A DNA stretch of 64,000 bases from Epiperipatus broadwayi. Taxonomy: Eukaryota; Onychophora; Udeonychophora; Euonychophora; Peripatidae. Of the stretch, positions 52,507-64,000 are shown one piece after another. Under the pieces are notes generated by a model, which was not told where the DNA came from, did not search any database, and saw nothing but the letters and a program-made list of their open reading frames with translations. Position 1 is the first letter of the stretch; the number at the start of each line of letters is the position of its first letter. The translations under genes were made by a program, and so were the position numbers. The stretch spans positions 1,597,501-1,661,500 of the forward strand of contig JAQFVV010006428.1 of the NCBI GenBank assembly GCA_028023455.1, given 5' to 3'.

Positions 52507-54781
52507 TTAGGCAGGACTGTTCAGTTGATCATAGTTCGCTATATTTTCAGCTGCCCCAAGTTTGGTCAGCCAGTGAAGCAGACAAGTTCTCTTATCAGAT
52601 CCCCTTGTCTTACAGATAATTTTTACAAAGAAGACTTCAGTCTGGAGAATGGATTCTTTCTTGAACAGTGCTTTATACCTGATGGACCATATTACAAAAT
52701 TTATAAAGGGTGCCAGACAGATGGAACTGAATAAACCCTTCTTGAAAGTGGTCCAGATCAGCACACAGGCTGGGTCTGGTGCAGCCATTTTCATCAGCAC
52801 ATCGTTTAGTAGTTCTGATCAGGATTCTCATTGAAATAGAAAGTGGTCAATTGTCTCTTCCTGTTTCCCACATATTGGGCACAAGGGATCAGTATTGTAG
52901 CCTTGGTGATAGCATAGGAAAACCCCTATGGGTAGAGCTCCAAATGTTATCTTGATCAGGAAATCCATATAGTTGGACTCAAGTCTGAGGAACTTGTTCC
53001 ATTTGATAAATCTGGGAATAGCTACTGGGAGAAGGTTGGGATTTTTGGTTTTAGAGTTAAACATCAGCTGGTAGGTATCCCAGTGAGTGAGTTTGGAAGC
53101 AAACAGGGTGTTGGAAGTTTTAATTCTCCTTTGAGCTAGAGTGACCTGTTGTCAAAACCAGAGACTTTTGTACTTAGGTTAGGGCCTATCAGTCGGGTCA
53201 ATCTCCACTGAAATGGAGCATTCGATGTCCAACTAAGAGTTTAATAATCTGATCAGGATGTTATATGTTCTTTGTATTTGAAAGATTTTTATGGAATGCA
53301 AGCCCAACCCAGTCAGGGGTTTGGGCTTTTGAAGTAGGTTAAGGCTGATGGCAGGGGATCCTCCCCACAGAATAGTCTCCTGCAGAGGGTTTCAATATTT
53401 TTATTGAAGGTGTTAGTTGGGGCAAAGCTGGCCAGATAGTTTACAATTTTTGGCAATACAACAGAATTTAGTAATATGACTTTGCCCAACAAGGATAGGT
53501 AGATTTCTGACAAGGAGGTAACTACACTCTTAATCATGGAGCGTAAGGTTTTCTCCATGCTTCTCCTCATAACTAAGAAGGATAGGCTAGGTGAAATCCA
53601 AGGAAACTTTGTGGGGACACTTTAAGCCTGTCTGGGATTTGCTTCCCTGTCAAGATGGACCATATGGCAGATTTGCCTTCATTTACCCTTGGACCAAATT
53701 CACATGCAAATCAGTCTAAGAGCTCTTCAAGCCTTTTAAGTTCATTGCTAGAGGAGAAAAACACCATCACACCATCCATGTAGGAAATCTGGTGAATGCT
53801 GTCTTGGAGCAAAGGAATGACTATTCCCAGGAGGGCAGCCTTGATTCTTAGTAGCAATGAATTTACATAGGAAAAGAAAAATAGGAAGGCACTTAGTGGC
53901 AAGCTCTGTAGGATGGAAATATAGGGCCTAAATCCTGGAGCAACTCAGCCATCCAAATGAGAGAAATACTTTCTGATTTTATAGGAGGTTATCTACAAGT
54001 TGGAGGTATGCTGCAGGCACTTAGAGTTTCTCCAATGCACTAAGTAGTTTGTCAATTGGCTCTGGCAAAGTCAATCTGCATGGTGACTGGCCTGGACTTT
54101 CTTCTATTGTGTACATGGTCAACAAGAAAGCAAAATCAGCTGACAGCATCAGCAGTTGAGTATCTTTTCTTAGCAAACTGATAAAATGAGAGGTGACCAA
54201 TGATGTTGTATTGGGTATCCTCTTTTATGAGGCCCTCAATTGCCTTAATCAGCAGTGGCACCATAGACATTGGACAGAGATTGACCAATTCACATGGATC
54301 CTCCCATTTCTTGATGAGGGGCACCATGGTGATTGGGCAAATCCCCAACTGGCTGTCTTCAGCCTTGATCAATCATTTTTGTGATGATAGGCACAGCAAA
54401 GATGGCAGTAATATAACAGAATTTGAGTATTTCATGCAAGCCCAGATGAGTTCCATCCAGGACGGATTTCAGTTTCAACAGGACTCAGGTCTTGAAGATC
54501 TTGTGGGGAACTGAGTCCATCAAAGCAAACCTTTTCCTAGAATTAGTAATCCCAAGTGGCTGGAATTTATGGGTGTAGAACTCCTGGATCCTGGCTAGCA
54601 TGGAGGAACCTGAGAAACAGGTACCCATTACCTTAATGAATCTTGGGGCCCTAGATCTCTTGCCTGAACCAAGGCCCACCAAAAGTAACCCCTGGTCCCA
54701 CAGTGTTGATGGTGTAGATACAGACAGGCCCTTTTGATAGAAAGGTACTTGGCAATGGCACACTGGGATGATCCTGAACAT
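52507..54781 (-). pseudogene. LINE ORF2 fragment: reverse transcriptase and C-terminal zinc motif
   Basis: Order on the minus strand: CPMSMVPLLIKAIEGLI (54372-54136), the RT finger motif; RYSTADAVS; then PLSAFLFFFSYVNSLLLR (53902-53711) with the active-site region SYMDGVMVFF, where YxDD reads YMDG, so a catalytic Asp is lost; then LLGKVILLNSVVLPKIVNYL (53570-53313), the thumb; then NKFLRLESNYMDFLIKITF and CPICGKQEETIDHFLFQ (53064-52828), the C-terminal Cys-His motif; and a final stretch to 52507. Several frameshifts and stops separate these pieces. It encodes no working enzyme. Confidence 0.75.
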
Positions 54782-55559
54782 TCTTGCCTAAAGGCAAAAT
54801 ACAAGTCATCCAGTGTGCTATAAGTTTATATTTTAGAATACATAAAATGCTGTTTTGCAGTTAAGAGTATGTAAAAAATACAAGCATTAATGTATTTGTT
54901 ATATAAAATATAAAAGCAATATTGGATCATTTCTGAAAGAATATGTCATAAGAACAACTTATAATTTTAATTATGTGAATGCGTAGAATATGATTATTCT
55001 TAAGATCCAGAAAGTTTATATAATGTTTTGTGAACTATGTGAAACCTCTGTTTGGAGGTATAAACAATGATGTGATGATTATAAATGCAGCAAAAGAGAC
55101 ACATTATTATTAGCACTAATACTCTATCTTATGAATAGTTTTTATAATATAGATTTTTCAAATGCCAGATTCCTATACAGGTGTGACAACCATTACCAAA
55201 GAAAAGTTAGAGATGCTATTGAGATCCTTTTAAAACTGATTGTGTTCATTTTTGCAAATCATATCCCATTTAGAAATTGTTTCAATCTTTTTAATCAAAA
55301 TAGCTTTTGAATTTATTTCAAATTTCTTATTTAGAATTATCCCACTTTTTACATTTTTTAATTTTTATTATTGGTTATCTAATTAACTTTGTTATGTGTA
55401 TTGTTGCATGTATCGACTCTAGATTTTTATTATTATATTTAAAATGATTACTTTCCCATTTTTATGTCAAGTGTGATCTAGCCAAATTGCTGATACAAAA
55501 GTATTGTTAATCATACATGGAATAACCTAGGTGATACATTTTTTAAATAGGTTACAAGT

Positions 55560-55710
55560 GAACACCTTTGTGTTAACACACATAAAAAATGTATATTGAA
55601 AATCATTGATTTTTTTCACATGTATAGGGTCATAGGTATCAGTTATATAAGGTGGATTGGATAACTGTGGGGTGTTTGAAAGTCTGAGTTCAAGTCCCTT
55701 ATAATACATA
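55560..55710 (+). repeat. Family F fragment
   Basis: It contains CACATGTATAGGGTCATAGGTATCAG, GGTGTTTGAAAGTCTGAGTTCAAGTCCC and a TA tail. GTTCAAGTC fits a pol III B box. The 5' part is lost. Confidence 0.6.
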
Positions 55711-57430
55711 TATATATATTTGAGATTTTGAAATAGAATATGTATAACCAATCTAATATTTAGCATTTCATTTGCTCATACACTTACTTTACATTTTTTC
55801 TACTTTGCACTTCCTTGTAACATACAAATTCTTTTGTAATGTGATACACTATCACATTCTTTTTAATGCTAGAAACCATATCTAGCCACTTTATATGATC
55901 TTGTATAGCAGCAAATATTACACCTCAAGAGTATCTTATAAAAATTATTGCAAGTCATGTTTTTGCAAATAGATATCAATTTTGGTCGCTCTATTCATCA
56001 TAGTTACTTTATGCTTGGCTATAAATATGTCTCCATCACAGATGGGTGTTAATTATTCCAGGTAATAATTGTGATGTATAATCTGTATCTGTTGTTGCAC
56101 AAGATTAAATGTTTATCACTTAAAAGAAGAGCAGTGTTGTATTATATTACGGAAAAGTAGTTGCAAGTTAAAGAAGTAAAGAATAGTGATTAAATACATT
56201 GTTCTTTAGAACATGTTATTAATTATACTTTCCAATTTGTATTTGTCCTTGTGAGTTGCTATCTTATTGGTCTGTCCCTTAGCATATTTGCAAATAAATT
56301 CTTTTTTTAAATTTGAATACATTGTACTTATGTTATATTCAAAAATATCAAATTCTAAGCATAGGTAAAAATGTATGGTCTTAATCCTCTAATTATTTTA
56401 ATGAATAAAGTTGCCCCCCCCCCCGGAAACTTTTACTTTGTTAGTTGAGATTTAAAATTTATATCTGCTTTACATACATTTATCACCCCCACATACATAT
56501 ATATAATAATTGTGAACATTGATTTTCACTCATTTATATTTGTTTTGAAATAATCACGCCAGTGGGGAGGGAGGGTCAAAGCAAACAAAAATAAATCAGA
56601 TGATGTTTGGATATCTACACAAATCGATCCAGAAAATACTGTGAATTTTTTTGATTTGCTTGTTTGATATCTTGTGATGTTGTTTTTTAAATACTTATGC
56701 ATCAATAATTTTTAAAGACTACAATGGTTTTTTATAACTATATATCTTTTTTTTAATTTTCCAATGAACATAATTATTTTATCACCTTTATAAATCGTTT
56801 TGTGACAAAATTTGAAAGTAAATGTCTTCTTCAACAAAATACTAAAAAGAAAACTAACTCTAGTTGAGCATATATACTTTACAAAAAGTATTTTTTTTCA
56901 CTTATTCTAATTAATTCAGCCAAAATGTCACGTGCATCAAACTGGGGAAAAACTATTATTATGGTTTTATGACATTTATTGTATAATAATTTCCAGAATA
57001 TTATTGAACATTTTAAAATAAAATTTTAGCTGTGACTTTTGTCATGACTTTGTTATCATAATGCAATGTTTATATACCACTTACTCAAATTAAATTTGGA
57101 AAAGCTTATATACCATAAATTAGAAATAATAAGAGTATGTGATGTGATGTATTTTGGCTTCTCCTTAAACAAAGTCAAGAATATCTCAGCAATTATGACC
57201 AGATAAATCTGTTAGCCACTTTATTTTTCATTCACCAGTCTAAGTATTCCCATATTCTGCCTCATCCCATTTCCACAACATAATCTTTGTCAACTCTATG
57301 GCATTTATATCTAAATCCCCCTTATCTTTTTACAAACTCAGCATAAAAACCAATAACTCACTTTCTGTATAATGACTTTGTTCATATTTATTTTCCCATA
57401 AATTCATTATCTGTACCCTTTCTGCTTTCA

Positions 57431-58216
57431 AGCATTTACATTACCTAACTCTCCATACAGTAGTGCCACCAAGTGCAAGCCTTCATAATCAATGGATGCA
57501 AGAAAGTTTGTGCATAAAATCTCCATCTAGAGCTACTCATCCAACATCTGCAGACTAGTTTCTAACTTTTCACTTTCATCAGTGATGATCTTTGGAATTG
57601 TGAGCATGGCATCTAGATTTCAGAATTGAATGCAACCCTCCAGCAGTCACATTTTACCTATTTAGTTAACTATAAAACTAAGAACCCAATATGAAAGTAT
57701 CATAAATTTTCCAACCCAAGCCCATGTGCTTGTATAGTCGTATAGATATGAACTCAGTTCAGCATCTAAATATTTTGGTGTCTGGTTTTTAAAAACCACG
57801 GTCACCATTATCCTATGGGAAGAATAAGTAAAAAACAAATACATCAAAATGCTTAGATGCTGAATGGAATTCAGATCTCTATGATTGTACAAGTAAATGA
57901 GATTGGGTTGGAAACATTATTGTATTTTCATCTTGCACTCCTAGCTCAATAGTTAATCAAATAGGTAAATGGTGGCTTCTGGGATCCTAAGATCTAGGTG
58001 CAATGCTCTCAAATCTAAGGCTATTCACTTATGAAAGCCAAAAGCAAGAAACTAATGTGAGGGTGTTGGAAGACTAGGCACTAGATAGGGATTTTATGCA
58101 CAAACTTTCCTGCACCCATTGATTATAAAGGGCTGCACTTGGTGACACTACTGTATGGAGAGTTTGGTACTCTTATTAACCGCATGTGTAAGCATATAAA
58201 ATGGTGATCATGTAAA
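57431..58216. repeat. Large nested foldback P8, about 0.75 kb
   Basis: Outer arms: CTCTCCATACAGTAGTG (57449) pairs with CACTACTGTATGGAGAG (58146). GCAAGCCTTCATAATCAATGG pairs with CCATTGATTATAAAGGGCTGC, and TTTGTGCATAAAATC with GATTTTATGCACAAA. Inner arms around 57790: TTCAGCATCTAAATATTTTG pairs with CAAAATGCTTAGATGCTGAA, and CCAACCCAAGCCCAT with the inverse near 57900. The same termini occur in 60742-61140. There is no transposase; it is a snapback-type repeat. Confidence 0.8.
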
Positions 58217-58908
58217 TTAGAAGTACATAATAGTAGTAAAACACCACATGTATTTTAATTTGTGCATATAGGATTGACACATTATCATACAATAAATACT
58301 TTTTTTTTTTAAAAAAAAGCTATTAATTTAAGTCATCTACATTATCAAGATGATTAACATGTTATCAAAACATTGACTTATTTTTGCTTCCCCTCAAAAT
58401 AAAGCAGTTAATTTTTTATAACTGTAATTATTAAATGAAATTATTGAATATAGAATTGAAACATAATGCACACTATGTGCTATAATTCATAATAGCAAAA
58501 AGAAAATAAAAAGTTCTGTGTATTGTGAATCTAGCATACAAAAAAAATAAAGTTGTTTTACTTTTAGTTTATACATATTAAAACCTCTATCATTAAATAC
58601 ATATTTCACCTTGATTTATGTCTAATGAAACCCTTGTAAAGTATCCAAAAATTACTATCATATAAAACGAAAAATAAAGTAATATACATCTAATGTTAAT
58701 ATAAGTATTTATTTCAAATATCTCATTTTTTCATATCTAATAATATTTTTTTATTTCATGTAATAGTTTGATAATATGACTCAATTTAATTTTAAAAATG
58801 TCAAATATGACTATAAATTCATCTTTAACTGAGCTGTGGGAAGATCAATAAAAACAGATACAAATTTCCTTTTTGATCTTGAATTTTTTTTTGTATTTTC
58901 CTAATAAG

Positions 58909-59047
58909 TAGAAACGTGCTCGTCAAGCGTTGTTAGCCGAGAGGTCAGCGCAACCACCTTGCAAGCAAGTAGTTGGTTGCAGACGGTTGTTGCGGGTTTG
59001 CTTCCCGGCCGATGCTATGACATATGAAAAAAAACTAGAAACGTGCT
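58909..59047 (+). mobile_element. tRNA-derived SINE S3 with perfect 12-bp target duplication
   Basis: TAGAAACGTGCT stands at 58909-58920 and again at 59036-59047. The 115-bp body begins CGTCAAGCGTTGTTAGCC. TAGCCGAGAGG (58934-58944) fits the pol III A box consensus exactly, in a context like the D arm of Ser/Leu tRNAs. GGGTTTGCTTCCC (58994-59006) is a B box with one deviation. It ends GCCGATGCTATGACATATG plus an A run. The body matches S1 at 27095. The perfect duplication implies recent insertion. Confidence 0.85.
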
Positions 59048-59554
59048 TATTTATATTCTTTAATCTCTTAAACAACATATTTTTTCATCTCTGACAGGAA
59101 TTACTTTCTTTTCAAATTCTTTGAATGTATGTTTGCTACAATGGTGACATTTATATTAAATGATCTGTTGTTTTTTAAAAATCTTTTTTAGCGGTGTCTC
59201 TCAATGTCTTTAAATAAATTCGTTTATTGTGACTTAAAATTACTGTCTAAAAACTTTAGACAAAACATTTCTTTATCTTTTTTTAAACAAATGGATATTT
59301 ATTTAATTCTTGAAAATTGTTTATAAGAAATGAATATTTTTACTATTTGTTTTTTTTCCTTCTATTTATTTTATAGGGTTTCTGTATATTTAACATTGAT
59401 AAAAAAAAGCTTATGGAAAACAAATGGGTGAATAATTATATATATTAGACAACACATTATAGAGGGAAGGGGAGAAACGAAACACGAATGATTTCCTGAA
59501 ATGTATTAACAAAGCGGGCTTAACATCATAAATTCCAAATATTTTATATGTAAA

Positions 59555-59990
59555 TATAGAGGAATTGAACACAGACTTTCAAGTACCCTTCATCTATCCA
59601 CACTATCTCATAACACTGATACACCTGGTCACACACACGTAGAAAAGATAAATAATCACCAATATACGTATTTTGTACTGAACCAGCACTCATTAGTTGG
59701 TCCAGATTATCATCTGTCACATATATATAATCAGTGCTCAGTTTATATTAAGATAGCAAATCTTTATACTTTAATGGATAGGCTTCAATCTACTCTAACC
59801 TCCAACTCTTCAGTCATCAATACCATTGAAAATCTGATGATGAAAAGCCCAAATCCCATGCTGATGCCAATATTCTTGTTATGTCCATGTTGATGTCATG
59901 TCACTCTGTCCCTTCATGTATAGGACTGTAACTATTTAAATATATAGAAGAGGGATTAGCAGGTTGAAGAATTAATGAATAATATTTGAA
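59555..59990 (-). repeat. Family F, long copy (inverted)
   Basis: The reverse complement matches 49330-49690: GAACACAGACTTTCAAGTACCC, CAATATACGTATTTTGTACTGAA, CAGTGCTCAGTTTATATTAAG, TTGAAAATCTGATGATG and CATGTTGATGTCATG. It is the most complete family member here, about 430 bp, and still shows no ORF. Confidence 0.65.
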
Positions 59991-59993
59991 ATA

Positions 59994-60306
59994 CAGGTAT
60001 TCTTCATATACCTAGAGCTTAATTGTAAATGTAGAAGATTTGAACACAGACTTTCAAGCACTATTCATCTATCCATACTATCTCATAACACTGATACACA
60101 TGACCACACACACACACACACACATAGAAAAGATAAATAATGACCAATATACATATTTCATGCAGGACCAGCGTGAAATACATGTGTGTGGTCATGTGTA
60201 TCAGTGTTATGAGATAGTGCGGATAGATGAAGGGTGCTTGAAAGTTTGTGTTGAAATCCACTATATTTACAATTAAGCTCCAGGTATATAAAGAATGTCT
60301 GTATTC
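59994..60306. repeat. Foldback hairpin P10 made of family F
   Basis: The arms are about 125 bp. ACAGGTATTCTTCATATACC pairs with the region GGTATATAAAGAATGTCTGT, GAGCTTAATTGTAAAT with ATTTACAATTAAGCTC, and ACTGATACACATGACCACAC with GTGTGTGGTCATGTGTATCAGT. A CA array lies in the left arm at 60102-60124. It abuts another F copy. Confidence 0.85.
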
Positions 60307-60741
60307 TAAATATGTAAAGGTAAAGCAAGCATTTAAATTTATGATGAATGGGAAAACTGCAGGAAATAATAAAACGAATGTATATAAAGCAGACAGAGAA
60401 ATATATATTTTTTAAAAATTGTTTATCAAATTTTTTGACAATAGAAATATACAGATTATTGGAAAAATGCACTATCATTATTTAAGAAAGATAAAAGTAT
60501 ATTAAAATAATAGATGTACTATCCTATCAATTTTTATATGATATTAGTGCTTAGATCTTCATTTCTGCTCATAATACATCTTTTGAATTTAAATCAAATA
60601 AAAGAACAAGCTGGAGTCTAATGTAGTTACATACTAAACATTAAAATGCAGGTCCATATGTTGCCAAATTATAATGTTTTTCACAAAATACACCAGGAAA
60701 TTTAATCATTTATTTAGTAAGAATAACAATTAATTATTAAC

Positions 60742-61140
60742 CACATGATCACCATATCATATGCTTACACATGCTGCTAATATGACTACCAAGCTCTCCA
60801 AACACTAGTGCCATCAAGTGCAAGCCTTCAAAATCAATAGATGCAGGAAAGTGTTATGGTGTTTTCATCTTGGGTTTCTAGATTTATAGTTAAGCAAATA
60901 GGTAAAATGTGGCTGCTGGTGGGTTGCATTAGATCCTAAGATCTAGGTGCAGTCATCTCAAACACAGTGTTCCTCACTGATAAAGCCACAAACTAGAAAC
61001 AAGTCTTAGAATGTTGGATGAGGAGGCATTAGATAGGGATTTTATGCACAAATCTTTCAGAATCTATTGATTATGAAGTTTTGCACTTGGTACCACTACT
61101 GTATGGTGAGTTTGGTATTCTTATAATCACAAATAATATT
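60742..61140. repeat. Foldback P9, second member of the P8 family
   Basis: CTCTCCAAACACTAGTGCCATCAAGTGCAAGCC at the left pairs with GCACTTGGTACCACTACTGTATGG at the right. The left flank ACATGATCACCAT..CATATGCTTACACATG matches the inverse of the right flank of P8 (58180-58216), so the true termini are near CATGATCACC. The inner region GATCCTAAGATCTAGGTGCA also occurs in P8 at 57982. Confidence 0.75.
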
Positions 61141-63439
61141 TTATAATACAGTGATTTTGTTTCTTAGAATTTAAAAGTATTTGTTTTTAATTTAATTTAA
61201 AATAATCCGTCCCTTCTCTTTTCTGCACATTTTTGAGCATTTTTCTTTTACTTTCTAAATGATTCAATTCTAGTTGTAATCATGAAATTGAAAATAAAAT
61301 GTTTTAAGAAGTGATAAAAAAAAGTAGCATATTATAAAAAATAAGTTATAAAAAGGTAGTGAAGATATTGAGTAATATATATACATTTTTCAATCTGAAG
61401 TTTAAAAAATATATAAAATAAGAATGTATTATTTACATCAATTAGATATTATGAATAAGTGATAGGATATGAGAAAATAGTGAAAAAATAGTGAAAAAAG
61501 ACATAAATAATAAGGTCAAGAACTAAAGAAGAGCAATAGACTAATATTATATGCATATTATTTTTGGTTATATCAATCTTACAATCAAAAATGGAAATGT
61601 GCCTTAAAAAAGAAATTTAATGAGCAAAATCCTATAGAAAAAAAGATAAACTAATATATTTCATGACAGTGTTACTTTAGGTTAACGTTTAATTTAATTT
61701 TAGAAATATTTTAAATAGAAAAAAATAAATGATAATAATTAGAAGAAAGAAACAGTTTTAGTATCAGTAACTTTTGAAATAACAAAATATAATCCCAGTA
61801 GACTAATTTTAAAGTATTAATTATATTATGCTAATATAATGTGATCAATTGTATTCAGAGAAATAGAAGATCCACCCAGATAATTATTACCAAAATTCAA
61901 TTTCAAATGACTATATTAGAACTAACCAAAATTAAACATACCAAGTCATTTTAACAAGATATTTTTATATAATATGATTTTTTACTTATATTAATTAATT
62001 TTTGTAAAAGACAAAATTATTAGTATATATATATTGTACCATCTTGGTATTACTTGGAATAAAAAAAGAGAGAGATTTAAAACTTTATAGGTCATTTATT
62101 TTACAAAGTTGTTAATTATAAATTTTATTAAATGCACATTATTATATTAAGTAAAATATCGTAATAGATTTCTTACTATAAGATCTTTCCATTGACTCAT
62201 TGTAAATCATAAGATTTTGCGAGTATTAATGTATAATAAGAATTGTGGACTTAATTAGTGAAGTATTGAATAGCTTCACACTCTTAGATCTAACCACTTC
62301 AGCTTAACCTATTCATATATAAAAGTAGGTTGAAGTAAAGAAGGTTTCCCTCTTTTCTTCTGAGCGTAAGCTTGTGGCTAAGACCTGTAGAGGTCCCTAA
62401 CTTCGAATTTTTCAAATGCTTATTCATAAGGTTACAGCCTTAGTAAATTTTACTTCAAGTTGTTAATTATTAAAATTGTCAAATGATATTTTGCTTAATG
62501 TTAAGTTATTATAAAACAGGTCAATATACAAGGTAATATTTTCAAATTGTTTTCATTTTATCTTTATAAAAAAAATGCATGATTGATTATCTTTGTGTCT
62601 TTAAAAAAATAATATGTTATAGATTTGATGTTTTATTTGAAAAGTTACTTAAAGTTAAAAAACCTACATTTTTTAAGAGTTCAAATAATATTGTTTGTCC
62701 ATATATTATATGTGAATGACAATTACATTTTCACATGTATGTGTGTCTATGTATATATGTGCATGTGTTGATTTTGAATTTACAAATGTTTTAAAGATAT
62801 AAACAATGAGGATTGCCCATTCCTCAACAAGCTTTGTGATAAATGCTTATCCAGAGAAAGCACTTAAAATATCTCTGTCAGGAACCCCCCCCCAACCTCT
62901 GACCATGGTTTCATGCTTTGGCACTCCTCAGAGAGGCGCTAGGATAAGTTCAGACACTAGATCTCAGTTTTAAAGATAATGTTTGCCATCTAAAAAAGAT
63001 AATGTTTATAATAGTATTTTAAAATAAATCAGATATATAATTTTTTTTAATTATTGTTTTAAAAGAAATTAAAAAGCCATTGTTATTATATTTTTCTAAG
63101 ATGCTTTTGTTTTAAAATTAAAATTCAAAGAAGACATGTTGTCAAAATGCTGATCTAAGCAAATGACTTCAATAATAGTTTTTTTTAAAGTAAAAGGGAT
63201 AAAATTGAGTGTATTCATAAACAATGATATTTTAATTAATGATTTTATTAATATGTAATTAGAATAATAATATAAATAAGCCCATGATATTAAATTGGCT
63301 CTCTTATTCTGTTTATTCTTTTGTTATCCTTATATATTTGTCAATCCTAGTATGCACTGTGTTTTTGTAATAAATATTTATTTTCAAAATGCAGTATATA
63401 CATATTTTAACATTTTTCCTTGTTCAAATTAGCTATTGA

Positions 63440-64000
63440 TCAAGTGAATTAAAGTTATAAACTCTTGATTGGTCAATTATAGAATCATAGTAAAAATATA
63501 TTTATTTTTTAATATTCTATTCATTTCAGTTTCGTTTGTAAAAAGCAAATTAATAATTTGTCAGATTATGAAAGTGAACAAAAGTGTTTTCAAAAATAAA
63601 TTTCTATTATAATTATAAAAATATTCTATAGTGAAGAAGCTAAAAAGAATATCCATAACCTATTAGAAAATGCTGTGTACAGTATTGATTTCTTGCTCAA
63701 TTTATGTTCATATAAAACTAAATAATTTTTACTAAAATCTTAACTATTCTTCTAAAATAATTATATTTTCAGCATATTTTGTCAAAATAATTTATAATAT
63801 GTAAAAAAAATACAGAAAAAATACTCTAAATGTTCATTTTTGTTTTGAAAATCAAAACAAAGAACTTGGACCTGTGAAAATTGTTGACAGGCACTCCCTT
63901 TTATTCAAAATGTGAAATAACCAAGGAGTGCATTGGAAAATCCACCTTTTCCCATTGTTAAAACTTTAAATTTAAATATTATTGATTTTTTATTTGTAAA
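63440..64000 (+). repeat. Interspersed repeat family R3, copy 3 (runs off the window)
   Basis: It begins ACTCTTGATTGGTCAATTATAG. GACAGGCACTCCC, CCACCTTTTCCCATTGT and TATTGATTTTTTATTTGTAAA at the very end match copies 1 and 2. Confidence 0.65.

Larger units (their letters stand above)
51915..54800 (-). mobile_element. 5'-truncated LINE with reverse transcriptase (L1/Tx1-like)
   Basis: On the minus strand this runs from about 54800 (ORF2 internal sequence) to a polyadenylation signal at 51932-51937. The ORF2 fragments are listed separately. A 3' untranslated region of about 570 bp contains three diverged tandem units. No apurinic endonuclease domain is present, so the copy is 5'-truncated. It is richer in GC than its surroundings, as expected for a relatively recent coding insertion. 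The clade is tentative: the LLGKVILLNSVVLPKI and CPICGKQEETIDHFLFQ blocks suit L1/Tx1-type ORF2. Confidence 0.75.
50454..64000 (+). other. P4HA downstream intron, at least 13.5 kb, open at window end
   Basis: It starts with GTAAGT. No exon with LCRGE, HxD or the C-terminal catalytic motifs was found up to 64000. Stretches with nothing recognisable beyond AT-rich sequence are 50454-51910, 54840-55550, 55720-57430, 58220-58900, 59050-59550, 60310-60740 and 61140-63440. A further TGTACC start after a TA run occurs at 62035. Confidence 0.65.

Noticed and set aside
52380-54514. Several + strand ORFs over the LINE
   Set aside because: The opposite strand carries reverse transcriptase and zinc motifs in order, so the + frames are shadows.
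50454-64000. Catalytic exons of P4HA
   Set aside because: I looked for LCRG, HxD and the C-terminal motifs after acceptors; AG sites such as the one at 59378 are followed by early stops, so no exon could be supported.

Overview
The window looks like part of a large, AT-rich invertebrate genome, most likely a mollusc and plausibly a cephalopod such as an octopus. That placement is inference from style: very long introns, abundant triplet and TA microsatellites, many foldback repeats, and RTE, Penelope and L1/Tx1-like retroelement debris. No search was run. There is no bacterial organisation and no complete intron-less gene.

One host gene is supported. Four short + strand exons (244-414, 13653-13813, 41269-41320, 50302-50453) join in phase at canonical GT/AG sites and encode a continuous stretch resembling the collagen prolyl 4-hydroxylase alpha subunit: the end of the N-terminal region, the TPR-like peptide-substrate-binding domain, and the acidic linker before the catalytic domain. 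The first exons lie upstream of the window. The catalytic exons (HxD...H iron site) were not found and should lie beyond 64000. The introns are about 13.2, 27.5 and 9.0 kb, and at least 13.5 kb follows the last exon seen.

Everything else is intronic and mostly mobile-element sequence. Intron 1 holds two 2-kb direct repeats around a decayed coiled-coil ORF, a 2.7-kb LTR-like unit in a TA repeat, and several hairpins. Intron 2 holds hairpins, a truncated RTE LINE, LTR-like units nested in one another (about 28.0-33.2 kb), a 1.36-kb TIR element with a nested foldback, SINEs, a Penelope-like remnant (RT plus GIY-YIG), and gag-only LINE-like copies with triplet-repeat tails. Intron 3 holds a second copy of the LTR-like unit interrupted by another repeat, two tandem arrays and a compound inverted repeat. 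After the last exon come a 5'-truncated LINE with reverse transcriptase and a C-terminal zinc motif (minus strand), more foldbacks, a clean SINE with a 12-bp target duplication, and simple AT-rich sequence.

The most striking property is the number of long inverted repeats (about fifteen, arms of roughly 50 to 300 bp) inside one transcription unit. The pre-mRNA would carry many long double-stranded segments, one ending 111 nt before a 52-nt exon. A second pattern is repeated insertion of TGTANC-ended, LTR-like units into TA microsatellites. Several of them carry the same TATAAAAAGG box, mostly antisense to the host gene.
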